This document shows positions 35,482-44,194 of a DNA stretch of 64,000 bases, piece after piece. Every line of letters begins with the position of its first letter. The first letter of the stretch is position 1. Source of the stretch: DASQPR01 sp963727415. GTDB taxonomy: Bacteria; Actinomycetota; Actinomycetes; Mycobacteriales; Micromonosporaceae. The stretch lies in contig CAVSGF010000001.1 of assembly GCA_963727415.1 (NCBI GenBank), forward strand, positions 372,001 to 436,000, in the 5' to 3' direction. A model generated the notes under the pieces. That model was given only the letters and a program-made list of their open reading frames with translations. It searched no databases and was not told the DNA's origin. The translations under genes and the position numbers were made by a program.

Positions 35482-36171
35482 ATGCCGGAACAGCCGAGCA
35501 AGGGCCTGGTGCTGGTCGTGGAAGACGAGCGCCCGATTGCCGATCTCGTCAAGATGTACCTGACCAGAGACAACTTCGGCGTGCACCTGGAATCCGACGG
35601 GCAGTCCGGACTATCCGCGATCCGGCGTCTGCGCCCGGTCGCGTGCGTCCTGGACATCGGGCTGCCCGGCATGGACGGCCTCCAGGTGTGCCGCCGCATG
35701 CGCGAGGACGCCGACTGGACCCCGGTCGTGTTCCTGACCGCCCGCGATGACGAAGTCGACCGGATCATCGGACTCGAACTGGGTGCCGATGACTACCTCA
35801 CCAAACCGTTCAGCCCACGTGAGTTGGTGGCCCGGGTCAAGGCGGTGCTGCGCCGCGCTGACGGCGTGCCGGAGGCCGGCCGGGTCCGGCAGATCGGCGG
35901 TGTGAGCATCGACCCGAGTCGCCGGTTGGTGCGCAGCGACGGCGCTCCGGTCTCTCTCACGCCGACCGAGTTCGAGTTGCTGGCACATCTGATGCACCGG
36001 CCGGGCCGGGTCTTCACCCGCGAGGAATTGCTGGCCTCGGTTTGGGGGTACGCCGCCCATGCCGGTACCCGTACCGTGGACGTCCACGTTGCCCAGGTGC
36101 GGGCGAAACTCGGCGACGCCGGAGTGATCATCCGTACCGTTCGCGGGGTCGGCTATGCAGCCGACGCCTAG
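35482..36171 (+). CDS. OmpR/PhoB-type response regulator
   Basis: 229 residues from ATG 35482. Receiver: VLVVEDERP acidic pair, Asp58 in ACVLDIGLPGMDG, Thr in VFLTARDDE, Lys in YLTKPFSPREL. Winged helix: VSLTPTEFELLAHLMHRPG, RTVDVHVAQVRAKLGD and IIRTVRGVGYA. It overlaps the following kinase gene by 17 bases, so the pair is translated together. Confidence 0.93.
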   Translation: MPEQPSKGLVLVVEDERPIADLVKMYLTRDNFGVHLESDGQSGLSAIRRLRPVACVLDIGLPGMDGLQVCRRMREDADWTPVVFLTARDDEVDRIIGLELGADDYLTKPFSPRELVARVKAVLRRADGVPEAGRVRQIGGVSIDPSRRLVRSDGAPVSLTPTEFELLAHLMHRPGRVFTREELLASVWGYAAHAGTRTVDVHVAQVRAKLGDAGVIIRTVRGVGYAADA

Positions 36172-37549
36172 GCGGTCGCCGTTCACGCGAACACTCACCG
36201 CCCGGGTGGTTCTAGCCACCTGCGTCGCCGCTCTCGTCTCCGTGCTGGTCACCGCCCTGGTCGCGTTCCCGCTCGCGGTGCACGCGGCCAACCAGGCGGC
36301 GCGGGACGCGCTTTCCGAGAAGGCCACCTTCGCCGGCGAGATCATCGCCACTCGGGCCACCACACCCGCCCGGGAGCGGAACCTGGCCAACCAGCTTCGC
36401 AATACCGGCATCGACCTGTACCTGATCCGCAACGGCAGGTCTGACCGGCCCGGCCTACCGCAGCGGTTCATCACCGACGTCGCGACGGGGCGGGACGTGC
36501 ACAACGGATCGGCCATCATCGGCGGCCATGCGGTAATCGTCGAGGGCCGCACCGTTGGCGACGGCGCCGGGGTCGTGCTGGTTGAGCGAACCGCCGGCGT
36601 GACGCGGCTGGCCATCTCGGCCCGGCTCCTGTTCTCGCTGCTGGCCGGCCTGCTCGCCGGCTTGATCGGCGGAGCCCTGCTGGCCAACCGGCTGGCCCGG
36701 CCGATCCGCAACGCCGCCGCCGTCGCGATGCGGCTGTCGGCCGGAGATCGGTCGGTACGCGTGCGCCCGGAACCGCCCAGCGAGTCGGAGGACCTGGCCC
36801 ACGCCCTGAACGCACTCGCCACGGCCCTTGCCGTCAGCGAAGGCCGGCAGCGCGACTTCCTGCTGTCCATCTCGCACGAGTTGCGTACGCCGCTGACCTC
36901 GCTCAAGGGTTACGCCGAGGCGCTGTCTGACGGCGTGGTCGGCCCGGACGGCGCGCGCAAGGCCGGGCAAACCATGCTGACCGAGGCCAGCAACCTGGAA
37001 CGTCTGGTGAATGACCTGCTCGCACTGGCCCGATTGGAGGCCGCTGACTTCCCGGTCGAATCGGTGCCGGTCGAGTTGATCCAGCTGATAACCGCTGTCG
37101 TCGAGGGGTGGTCAGCCCGGATCGCCTCGGCCGGACTGGAACTGCGCACCGAGATACCCACGGTTCCGGTCATCGTCTATACCGATCCGGGGCGCATCCG
37201 CCAGGTCGTCGACGGCTTGCTGGAAAACGCCCTGCGCGTCGTTCCGGCCGGCGCACCGATCGTCCTCGCGGTACGCGGGCCGAGCCTGACCACGCCCAAT
37301 CATGGGACGATCGAGGTTCGCGACGGCGGACCTGGGTTCACCGACGAAGATCTGGCCGTGGTCTTCGAGCGCGGCGCGCTTTACGAGCGGTACCGGGGAA
37401 TCCGGAAGGTCGGCTCGGGCCTCGGATTAGCGCTGGCAGCCGGGCTGGTTCGGCGACTCGGCGGCGGCATCGAGGCGTCGCACGCGCCGGAAGGTGGCGC
37501 CCGTTTCGTGGTGCTGCTGCCGACCCTGGCCTCACGGCGGCCCAGGTGA
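36155..37549 (+). CDS. HAMP histidine kinase, partner of the preceding regulator
   Basis: 464 residues. Two membrane segments (VVLATCVAALVSVLVTALVA; LLFSLLAGLLAGLIGGALLA) frame an extracellular sensor of about 105 residues. HAMP (NRLARPIRNAAAVAMRLSAG), HisKA (FLLSISHELRTPLTSLKGYA) and HATPase (DGLLENALRVVPAG, VRDGGPGFTDED, GSGLGLALAAGLV) follow. The sensor has no recognised family. The downstream lipoprotein gene is 237 bases away and may be a target. Confidence 0.92.
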   Translation: MQPTPRRSPFTRTLTARVVLATCVAALVSVLVTALVAFPLAVHAANQAARDALSEKATFAGEIIATRATTPARERNLANQLRNTGIDLYLIRNGRSDRPGLPQRFITDVATGRDVHNGSAIIGGHAVIVEGRTVGDGAGVVLVERTAGVTRLAISARLLFSLLAGLLAGLIGGALLANRLARPIRNAAAVAMRLSAGDRSVRVRPEPPSESEDLAHALNALATALAVSEGRQRDFLLSISHELRTPLTSLKGYAEALSDGVVGPDGARKAGQTMLTEASNLERLVNDLLALARLEAADFPVESVPVELIQLITAVVEGWSARIASAGLELRTEIPTVPVIVYTDPGRIRQVVDGLLENALRVVPAGAPIVLAVRGPSLTTPNHGTIEVRDGGPGFTDEDLAVVFERGALYERYRGIRKVGSGLGLALAAGLVRRLGGGIEASHAPEGGARFVVLLPTLASRRPR

Positions 37550-37621
37550 GCCGTCCCCTCGGCTTCGGCCGAGCCGGCAGGCTGGTTCTCCAGAACCGCG
37601 GGACAGCCTCTCAGTGCCCTA

Positions 37622-37674
37622 TTCCTGAACTGGTGACGGAGGCTGAGGCGAAGCCCAGCCACGCAGTTCAGGAA
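37622..37674 (+). terminator. Long nested hairpin after the two-component operon
   Basis: Outer arms ttcctgaactg (37622-37632) and cagttcaggaa (37664-37674) pair perfectly over 11 bp; inner ggctg/cagcc arms add a second stem. No T-run. It lies 73 bases after the kinase stop, so it is a terminator or a leader structure for the lipoprotein gene. Confidence 0.55.
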
Positions 37675-37786
37675 CAAGCACTTACATACCCCGAACACGA
37701 CGCTGACCGTCTGCATGCATCGGCCCGGCAAGCTGACGATCGACGCCACCGGCCGCACGGGCCGGACGGCAGAAGGGGTCCTGGAA

Positions 37787-38377
37787 ATGAAGGTTCGTAA
37801 CCGCCTCGGACTCGGTATCGCCACGGTCGCTATCGGCGTGGTCGGCGCCCTTGGGCTGGCCGCCTGCGGCTCGACTCCGGCGGCGAGCACGTCCATGTCC
37901 GCCGAGGCCACCGCGCTCACGGCGCTCGGGTTCAGCAACTCCGACGTCTCCACTGTCGCCGACGGCACCGATGCCACCAGTGCCCCGGACTCGACCGCCA
38001 CGCCCAAGGCGGGCGCTGGTAAGGGCCGCCGCCACCCGCTGCTGCGCCGCCTGGCGATTCGAAGCGGACTGGCCAAACGGGTCCAGCACGGCGAGATCAC
38101 CGTCTCGACCAAGAACGGCGAAAAGGTGATCGAGGTGCAGCGCGGCACGGTCACTGACATCACCGACACCACGGTGACCGTCAAGTGCACCGACGGCTTC
38201 AGCATGACGTGGACGTTCGGCGACCCGATCCATGTGATCGAGCACCGCACCACGGTGCAGCCGACCGATCTACAGCCCGGCGAGGTGATCGGGGTGGCCG
38301 GTACCAAGGACGGTGACACCAACACGGCGAGGCTGATCGTGGTGCCGAACGCGTCCAAGGCTGGATCCGGCGGCTGA
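37787..38377 (+). CDS. Putative lipoprotein, DUF5666-like
   Basis: 196 residues from ATG 37787 with AGAAGGGG ten bases before. The signal peptide ends at a lipobox (ALGLAAC), so it is exported and lipidated. A Ser/Thr/Ala-rich linker and a basic segment (GKGRRHPLLRRLAIRSG) precede a C-terminal beta domain (VQRGTVTDITDTTVTVKCTD, FGDPIHVIEHR, LQPGEVIGVAGTKDG) that resembles small OB-like DUF5666 domains. Role unknown. Its position directly behind a two-component operon suggests it is an envelope target of that system. Confidence 0.75.
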   Translation: MKVRNRLGLGIATVAIGVVGALGLAACGSTPAASTSMSAEATALTALGFSNSDVSTVADGTDATSAPDSTATPKAGAGKGRRHPLLRRLAIRSGLAKRVQHGEITVSTKNGEKVIEVQRGTVTDITDTTVTVKCTDGFSMTWTFGDPIHVIEHRTTVQPTDLQPGEVIGVAGTKDGDTNTARLIVVPNASKAGSGG

Positions 38378-38460
38378 GAAGGGACTGCGTGGCTGGGCTG
38401 GGGCTTCCGGCGCGCCCGGCCACGCGGTGCTCCGAACGGCGCCCAGCCCCCGTGCTGGCT

Positions 38461-38497
38461 CCCACCCGCCCGTTGGCTGATCGCCAGGGCGGGTGGG
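38461..38497. terminator. Shared hairpin terminator
   Basis: Perfect 11-bp stem (cccacccgccc / gggcgggtggg) with a 15-base loop, between the lipoprotein stop (38377) and the convergent DDAH stop (38513). It can serve both genes. Confidence 0.75.
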
Positions 38498-38512
38498 TTC
38501 GCGTCAGAACAG

Positions 38513-39352
38513 CTAGGCGCGCAACTCGGCCATGGTGCACCTGACCGAGCCGCCGCCCTTCTTGAGCTCGGACAGGTCGATCAGTACCGGGTGGTAGCCC
38601 AGCTTTGTCAGCCGCTGGGCGAGATCGGTGCACTCGGAGTTGAGCAGCACGTTGCGACCATCGCTGACCAGGTTCAGGCCGAATCCGAGCGCGTCGGCCT
38701 CGGTGGCGATGATGGCGTCCGGGAAGAGCTGGTGCAGCACCGCCTGCGCGGACTCCGAGAAGGCCGCCGGGTAGTAGATGATGTTCTCGTCGTCGATTGC
38801 GGCCAGCGCCGTGTCCAGGTGGTAGAAGCGCGGATCGACCAGCCGCAGCGAGATCACCGGACGGCCGAGCACCTCCTGTGCCTCGGCATGGGCGGCCGGC
38901 TCGGTGCGGAAGCCATACCCGGCGAGGATCACCCCGCCATGCACACCCGGGAGGTAGGCGAAGTCACCCTCGCCCTCATTGGTGAGAGTCGGCGCCACGA
39001 ACCGCCAGCCGTCCGGCTGCGATTCGTAGAACGACCGGTGCGCTGCCGCCTCGGCCTTGCGCTGAGGAAACTTGAATTCGGCGCCGTAGACGACGCCATC
39101 GACGGAGAACGCGCCGTTGGCCGCGAACACCATGTCCGGGAGGCCGGGCAACGGTGCCAGGAGATGGACGGTATGGCCAAGATCGACGGCCGCGTCGCGC
39201 AACTGCTGCCACTGCTTGACGGCCAGATCGGTGTCGACCGGCCGGTCCGTGTCCATCCACGGATTGATCGCGTACTCCACCACGAATTCCTTGGGCGGGC
39301 ACATAAGGTACGTCCGCTGGCGCATCACGCGAACTGGTGCTGTCACGATCAC
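38513..39352 (-). CDS. Dimethylarginine dimethylaminohydrolase (amidinotransferase superfamily)
   Basis: 279 residues. It should release citrulline from methylated arginines. The N-terminus VRQRTYLMCPPKEFVVEYAI-like opening, FAANGAFSVDG, EGDFAYLPGVH, DPRFYHLDTALA (His) and the C-terminal GGGSVRCTMAELR (nucleophile Cys272) all match the DDAH subgroup. Annotators sometimes call these ornithine-forming amidinohydrolases (N-dimethylarginine type). It is divergent from an Lrp/AsnC regulator with 59 bases between starts, a pairing that usually means regulation by that protein. Confidence 0.85.
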   Translation of the reverse strand: MIVTAPVRVMRQRTYLMCPPKEFVVEYAINPWMDTDRPVDTDLAVKQWQQLRDAAVDLGHTVHLLAPLPGLPDMVFAANGAFSVDGVVYGAEFKFPQRKAEAAAHRSFYESQPDGWRFVAPTLTNEGEGDFAYLPGVHGGVILAGYGFRTEPAAHAEAQEVLGRPVISLRLVDPRFYHLDTALAAIDDENIIYYPAAFSESAQAVLHQLFPDAIIATEADALGFGLNLVSDGRNVLLNSECTDLAQRLTKLGYHPVLIDLSELKKGGGSVRCTMAELRA

Positions 39353-39411
39353 TAAGAGTAGGTACGCTGCCTGGACGATAACAGGCGGATTCCTTGCGCG
39401 AGAGAGGCGAA

Positions 39412-39909
39412 ATGTTGCAGATCGACGAGGTTGACCAGCGAATCATTGCGTCACTGGTCGCTGACGCGCGCGCCTCGTACGCGGAGATCGGCTCGGCGGT
39501 GTCACTGTCTGCACCCGCCGTAAAGAGGCGCGTCGATCGGCTGCGCGCAGCCGGTGTGATCAGGGGGTTTACCGCGGTGATCGATCCGGCCGCGGTGGGT
39601 TGGACGACCGAGGCGTTCATCGAACTGTTCTGCACCGGCCGCACCACCCCGGCGCAGATCGCCGCCGCCACCCGCCGCCACCCGGAAGTGGTCGGCGCCT
39701 ACACCGTCTCCGGCGAGGCCGACGCGCTGATCCACCTGCGTGCGGCCGATATCGCCCACCTCGAACAGGCCCTCGAACGACTCCGGGCCGAACCGTTCAT
39801 CACCTCGACCCGCAGCATGATCGTCCTGTCCCGGTTGGTCGATTCGCCGGGCACCGCGACCGGGGTCACGGCCTCCGGGATCCCGGCTGGGCCCCGGCGA
39901 ACGGGCTGA
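39412..39909 (+). CDS. Lrp/AsnC-family transcription regulator
   Basis: 165 residues from ATG 39412 with GAGAGG upstream. HTH: IDEVDQRIIASLVADARASY, YAEIGSAVSLSAPAVKRRVD. The RAM/ligand domain follows (VVGAYTVSGEADALIHLRAA). It should bind an amino acid and control the divergent DDAH gene, and perhaps arginine or ornithine use; the ligand is inferred from context. The C-terminal Gly and TGA stop lie in a 12-bp tandem repeat. Confidence 0.9.
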   Translation: MLQIDEVDQRIIASLVADARASYAEIGSAVSLSAPAVKRRVDRLRAAGVIRGFTAVIDPAAVGWTTEAFIELFCTGRTTPAQIAAATRRHPEVVGAYTVSGEADALIHLRAADIAHLEQALERLRAEPFITSTRSMIVLSRLVDSPGTATGVTASGIPAGPRRTG

Positions 39910-39930
39910 TCAACGGGCTGATCAACGGGC
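39901..39930. repeat. 12-bp tandem repeat across a stop codon (2.5 copies)
   Basis: Units acgggctgatca at 39901 and 39913 plus acgggc at 39925. The first copy contains the TGA stop (39907-39909) of the Lrp gene. Confidence 0.9.
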
Positions 39931-39982
39931 CGAGCGCCGTGTGCCGGGCACGTGCGCGGGCGCGTCGGGCGCCACGCCCGCG

Positions 39983-40435
39983 TCAGTTGGGCCGAAGCGT
40001 CCAGGTCACGGTCATACGCGCGCAGATGGATCCGTCCGAGCGCGCGATCTCGACCGTGACCCCGAACTCCGGCCTACGGCCGTCGTCGAGGGTGGCGATC
40101 ACCTCGTCTCGGGTGGTCGCCAGCGTCGCGGTCGCGATGACGTCACCGCGCGCCAGCTTCGCGTACTCGATATCAGCCCGCACCGCCAACGGCGTGGCTC
40201 GGCTCAGCTGGTCGGCGAACGTACCTAGAACGACCGCGCCGGACGCGGTCTCGCCGAGCGTGAACAGCGCGCCCGCGTGTGGCCCGCCAACGTGGTTGTG
40301 AAGATCCATCCGATCGCGCAGCAACGCGCTGCCCGGCCCGGTGAACTCAATTCCCAGGGTCGCCGCGAACGGGACGCTGGCCAGCATCGCGGCGCCCAGC
40401 GAGTCCTGATCGATCGGGCTTGACGTATCAACCAT
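39983..40435 (-). CDS. Hotdog-fold thioesterase (PaaI/DUF4442-like)
   Basis: 150 residues. LHNHVGGPHAGALFTLGETAS is the hot-dog helix with the conserved His and Gly-rich turn and the acidic Glu; strand order afterwards (VRADIEYAKLARGDVIATAT; FGVTVEIARSDGSICARMTV) fits DUF4442/PaaI enzymes. It likely hydrolyses an acyl-CoA of unknown type. ATG start at 40435. Confidence 0.82.
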   Translation of the reverse strand: MVDTSSPIDQDSLGAAMLASVPFAATLGIEFTGPGSALLRDRMDLHNHVGGPHAGALFTLGETASGAVVLGTFADQLSRATPLAVRADIEYAKLARGDVIATATLATTRDEVIATLDDGRRPEFGVTVEIARSDGSICARMTVTWTLRPN

Positions 40436-40468
40436 GAGCCGGATGTTACTTGTAGGTAACCGGGTCGG

Positions 40469-41524
40469 CTATAGGTACATGCCGGTCTGAACCTCGGTCT
40501 CCTCGGCCTTCTCGGAAGGTCCCGCGGCATCGCCGTCGGCGAAGAACCGCTTCCCGCCGAACTCGCCGTGCAGCCGGTCATCCAACTCGTCGGCCAGGCC
40601 GGTCATCACCTGCAGGGCGAGCATGAGATGGGTGGGCTGGAAGTCGCGACCGAACACCGGCACCGAGGCCCACACCGTGTCGTTCGCGTGATAGAGGCGG
40701 CCGACCGGCATCTTCGTAGTCAGTTCGGACAGCTTGGTGTAAAGCTTCTCGGTCGGCTTCACGTCGGTCAGGATCGGCGAGAAGACATCGACCAGCGGCG
40801 GCACTTCCTTGACCCGTACGAAGACCATCGCCGAACCGGCCCGGATGCCGATGTCGCCGTCGCTGTCGACCTGGAGGGTGTCCGGATCGACCCGCTGAAC
40901 GCCCGCGACCACGATGCGAACCCGCTCGTCCAGAGGCATGTTCGGGTCTTCGAGGATGGCGAAGCCCTCCTCGCCCAGCTTCAGCGCCTCAAGCCGCGCG
41001 TCCCGCCCATCGGAGTGGCGCGCGGTGGCAAGCGCCGGGATCTCCACCACCTTGTCGTCCTCGCCGTGCGCGATGTACGTGAGGAAGGCCGGATGGGGAG
41101 CGCCGAACATGTCGCGGAGGGTCTTGGTGACGATAACCGCGTACTTGCCGGCGTCAGAGATGCTGCCCAGCATGCCGAAGTCCCGGCCGGACCCCTCGAT
41201 CACACCAGGCGGCGACCAACCGAGCACCACCATGCTCGCGACCGCCGCTCGATCCAGCCGGTGCCCCTCAGGAAGGCCGGCGTTGCCGACGGCGAGCGCG
41301 CCCAGCGCACCGCCCGGACGGCGCTGCACGCTCACTTCGTAGACCGCCGCTCCGGTGCCGGACGCGGTTGGATCGAGAGTGATCTCCAGGTGAACGCCCG
41401 GCTCCAGACCGCTGATGACCTCGGCCAGGGCCGTGGCGAACTCCCGCCAGGCCTGGTCGACCTTGGACTTCAGGTCGGACGTGGTGGCCAGGTCGTCAAG
41501 AAGCAGGGGCTCTTCCGACGTCAC
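40469..41524 (-). CDS. Probable TY-Chap/YbjN-like peptide-binding chaperone protein
   Basis: 351 residues from GTG 41524, chosen because AGGAGG lies eight bases before it; a start at 41533 would overlap the ribosome site. The N-terminal helix (KSKVDQAWREFATALAEVIS) and the C-terminal unit (RLYHANDTVWASVPVFGRDF, THLMLALQVMTGLADELDDR, FGGKRFF) resemble the T3SS/YbjN-like chaperone modules found in actinobacteria. The middle (residues ~90-270) is of unknown fold. No secretion gene is adjacent. The assignment is by appearance and needs a profile search. Confidence 0.5.
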   Translation of the reverse strand: MTSEEPLLLDDLATTSDLKSKVDQAWREFATALAEVISGLEPGVHLEITLDPTASGTGAAVYEVSVQRRPGGALGALAVGNAGLPEGHRLDRAAVASMVVLGWSPPGVIEGSGRDFGMLGSISDAGKYAVIVTKTLRDMFGAPHPAFLTYIAHGEDDKVVEIPALATARHSDGRDARLEALKLGEEGFAILEDPNMPLDERVRIVVAGVQRVDPDTLQVDSDGDIGIRAGSAMVFVRVKEVPPLVDVFSPILTDVKPTEKLYTKLSELTTKMPVGRLYHANDTVWASVPVFGRDFQPTHLMLALQVMTGLADELDDRLHGEFGGKRFFADGDAAGPSEKAEETEVQTGMYL

Positions 41525-41715
41525 GCCGATCACCTCCTATCGGTCGATGCCACCATATCCTCCTCCGGCACGGCACCGGCCGTCGACGATGAGGGGCACG
41601 CACAGCGTCCCGTACTAACCTCGGGTCTAGGGAGGGTCTGGTCTACCCGGCCCAGTCCTGAAGACCCCCGATCAGAGGGCCCGCATCTAGAAGATCCGCG
41701 TCTAGGAGGTCCGAA

Positions 41716-43989
41716 ATGACCAGACACGCACCCCGTGAGGACGTTGACGAGCGCGATCTCTCGGTGACCGAACCCGCCCGATCGGCTGCTGGAATCGGCG
41801 GCATCACACATGGGATCGGCCCGGTGGTTTCACAGGTCGGCGTGGTCCGGGGCACCCGCACGCTTCTCAAGATCAACCAGGCCGGCGGGTTCGATTGCCC
41901 CGGCTGCGCCTGGCCGGAACCAGACGTTCCGCACCGGGCACATGCCGAGTTCTGCGAAAACGGCGCGAAGGCGGTCGCCGAAGAGGCGACCCGTCGGCGG
42001 GTCACCCGCGAGTTCTTCGCCGCCCATCCCGTCGCCGAACTGCGCGAGCGCACCGATTACTGGCTCGGCCAGCAGGGCCGCCTCACCGAGCCGGTAGTGC
42101 TTCGCGAAGGAGCCACCCACTACCAGCCGATCGGTTGGGACGACGCGCTGGCGATGATCGCTGGGACGCTGGGCGCCGGTGCCCCGGACGAAGCGGTCTT
42201 CTACACCTCCGGCCGAACGTCCAACGAAGCGGCGTTCATCTACCAGCTCCTGGCCCGGGTGTACGGCACCAACAACATGCCCGATTGCTCCAACATGTGT
42301 CACGAGTCGTCCGGGACAGCCCTGACCGCCTCCATCGGAGTCGGCAAGGGATCGGTGAGCCTTACCGACATCCACCAAGCGAAGCTGCTGGTGATCGTGG
42401 GTCAGAATCCCGGAACGAATCACCCGCGCATGCTGTCCGCGCTGGAGAAGGCCAAGCACAACGGAGCCACCATCATCGCGGTGAACCCGCTGCCGGAAGC
42501 CGGCCTGATGCGTTTCCGCAATCCCCAGACGGCGCGCGGTTTGGTCACCGGCGGCACTCCGCTCGCCGACACGTACCTGCAGATCAAGGTGGGCGGCGAT
42601 CTCGCCCTTTTCCAGGCGATCGGTTCGCTACTGCTGGAGTGGGGCGCGGTCGATGAGGAGTTCGTCGAAAGCAGCACCCACGGGTTCGACGCGTACCGGG
42701 AGGCGCTCGCCAACCTGAATTGGGCGGACGTGCTGGAGGCCACCGGGCTCACCCGTGACGAGATCACCGTCGCGGCCCGCCAGTTTGCCGAATCCGAGGC
42801 CACCATCGTGTGCTGGGCGATGGGGCTCACGCAACGCAAGGACTCGGTTGCGGCGATACGCGAGATAGCGAACGTCCAGCTGCTGCGCGGGATGATCGGC
42901 AAGCCCGGTGCCGGGCTCTGCCCGGTGCGGGGGCACTCGAACGTGCAGGGTGACCGGACCATGGGGATCTGGGAAAAGCCTCCGGCCTGGACGCCGAAAC
43001 TTGGCACGCTGCTCGGCTTCACCCCGCCGGATCGTCCCGGCTATGACACCGTCGAGGCGATCCGTGCCATGCGCGACGGCAAGGTACGGGTATTCATGGC
43101 GGTAGGCGGTAACTTCGCGGCGGCCACGCCGGATGCGGCGGTCACCGAGGCCGCGCTCGAAAACTGCGAGCTAACCGTGCATGTTTCGACCAAGCTGAAC
43201 CGCTCGCACGTGGTTACCGGCAAGACTGCCCTGATCCTGCCGTGCCTCGGCCGTACCGAACGCGACCGGCAGGCCAGTGGCGACCAGTTCGTCACCGTGG
43301 AGGATTCCATGTCGGCGGTACACGCCTCGCGCGGAACGCTGCCGCCCGCCTCACCGATGCTGCGGTCCGAGGTCGCGATCCTGTGCGACCTGGGTAGTGC
43401 CCTGGCGCCGGACGCCGTCGACTGGGCTCGGTTCAAGGACGACTACCGGGCCATCCGGGCGGTGGTGTCCCAGGTGATTCCGGGCTTCGAGGACTACGAG
43501 GCGCGAGTCGCCGAGCCGGCCGATGGCGGCTTTGTACTACCGCATCCGCCACGCGATCGACGTGTCTTCCCGACCCCGGACGGGCAGGCCCATTTCGCGG
43601 TATCGCCGCTGACCATCTGGCAGGTTCCCGAGGGGCGGCTGGTGCTGCAGACGGTACGCAGCCACGACCAGTACAACACCACGATCTACGGGCTCGACGA
43701 TCGGTACCGCGGCATCCGGGACGGCAGGCGTGTGGTGTTCGTCAACCCGGAAGACCTGTCCAACCTGGACATCGCGGATGGCGCCATGGTGGACATCGTT
43801 TCGGAGTGGACCGACGGCACCCGGCGTCGCGCTCCCGGGTTCCGGGTGGTCAGCTACCCGACCGCGCGCGGGTGCGCGGCCACCTACTTCCCCGAAGCGA
43901 ACGTCCTGGTGCCGCTCGACTCGACCGCGGACGGCTCCAACACGCCATCGTCAAAGCAGATCACGGTTGTTCTGGAGCCCACGAGCTAG
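41716..43989 (+). CDS. FdhF/YdeP-family molybdopterin oxidoreductase
   Basis: 757 residues. AGGAGG lies six bases before the ATG. It has the family's N-terminal FDCPGCAWPEPD motif and the cofactor region DCSNMCHESSGTAL with a Cys candidate ligand; further Moco-binding segments are IVGQNPGTNHPRMLSALEKA, RGHSNVQGDRTMGIWEKPP and the C-terminal RSHDQYNTTIYGLDDRYRGI. Members are called formate-dehydrogenase-like, but substrates are mostly unknown. No electron-transfer or accessory subunit is adjacent; fdhD, mobA and the moa genes in this region would supply its cofactor. The stop lies 29 bases inside the opposing DUF6457 gene. Confidence 0.88.
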   Translation: MTRHAPREDVDERDLSVTEPARSAAGIGGITHGIGPVVSQVGVVRGTRTLLKINQAGGFDCPGCAWPEPDVPHRAHAEFCENGAKAVAEEATRRRVTREFFAAHPVAELRERTDYWLGQQGRLTEPVVLREGATHYQPIGWDDALAMIAGTLGAGAPDEAVFYTSGRTSNEAAFIYQLLARVYGTNNMPDCSNMCHESSGTALTASIGVGKGSVSLTDIHQAKLLVIVGQNPGTNHPRMLSALEKAKHNGATIIAVNPLPEAGLMRFRNPQTARGLVTGGTPLADTYLQIKVGGDLALFQAIGSLLLEWGAVDEEFVESSTHGFDAYREALANLNWADVLEATGLTRDEITVAARQFAESEATIVCWAMGLTQRKDSVAAIREIANVQLLRGMIGKPGAGLCPVRGHSNVQGDRTMGIWEKPPAWTPKLGTLLGFTPPDRPGYDTVEAIRAMRDGKVRVFMAVGGNFAAATPDAAVTEAALENCELTVHVSTKLNRSHVVTGKTALILPCLGRTERDRQASGDQFVTVEDSMSAVHASRGTLPPASPMLRSEVAILCDLGSALAPDAVDWARFKDDYRAIRAVVSQVIPGFEDYEARVAEPADGGFVLPHPPRDRRVFPTPDGQAHFAVSPLTIWQVPEGRLVLQTVRSHDQYNTTIYGLDDRYRGIRDGRRVVFVNPEDLSNLDIADGAMVDIVSEWTDGTRRRAPGFRVVSYPTARGCAATYFPEANVLVPLDSTADGSNTPSSKQITVVLEPTS

Positions 43990-44194
43990 CCAGGCCGGAC
44001 ACCACCCGCGCCGCCGTGGCCGGGTCAGCGCCGCGCCCCACTGCCACGCCGAGCAGGTATGTGGTGAGGGGCGCGGCCGGACGCGCCACGCCATGCGCGA
44101 CATCTCGGGCCAGGTCGAGCACCAGATCCCGGTCTGGGGCCGGGATCGAAAGCTCGGTGCAGACGGTCGTGATCCATTCGTCGAGCGTGCTCAT
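43961..44194 (-). CDS. DUF6457 small protein
   Basis: 77 residues, LDEWITTVCTELSIP then DLARDVAHGVARPAAPLTTY and LLGVAVGRG. DUF6457 proteins are found beside mobA in actinobacteria, which fits here: its ATG overlaps the mobA stop by 4 bases (ATGA). Function unknown; a role in Moco maturation is suggested only by position. Confidence 0.78.
   Translation of the reverse strand: MSTLDEWITTVCTELSIPAPDRDLVLDLARDVAHGVARPAAPLTTYLLGVAVGRGADPATAARVVSGLASSWAPEQP

Noticed and set aside
41716..41811. Selenocysteine in the FdhF/YdeP gene
   Set aside because: The frame is open throughout, the cofactor region uses Cys (SNMCHES), and no SECIS-like setting was needed.
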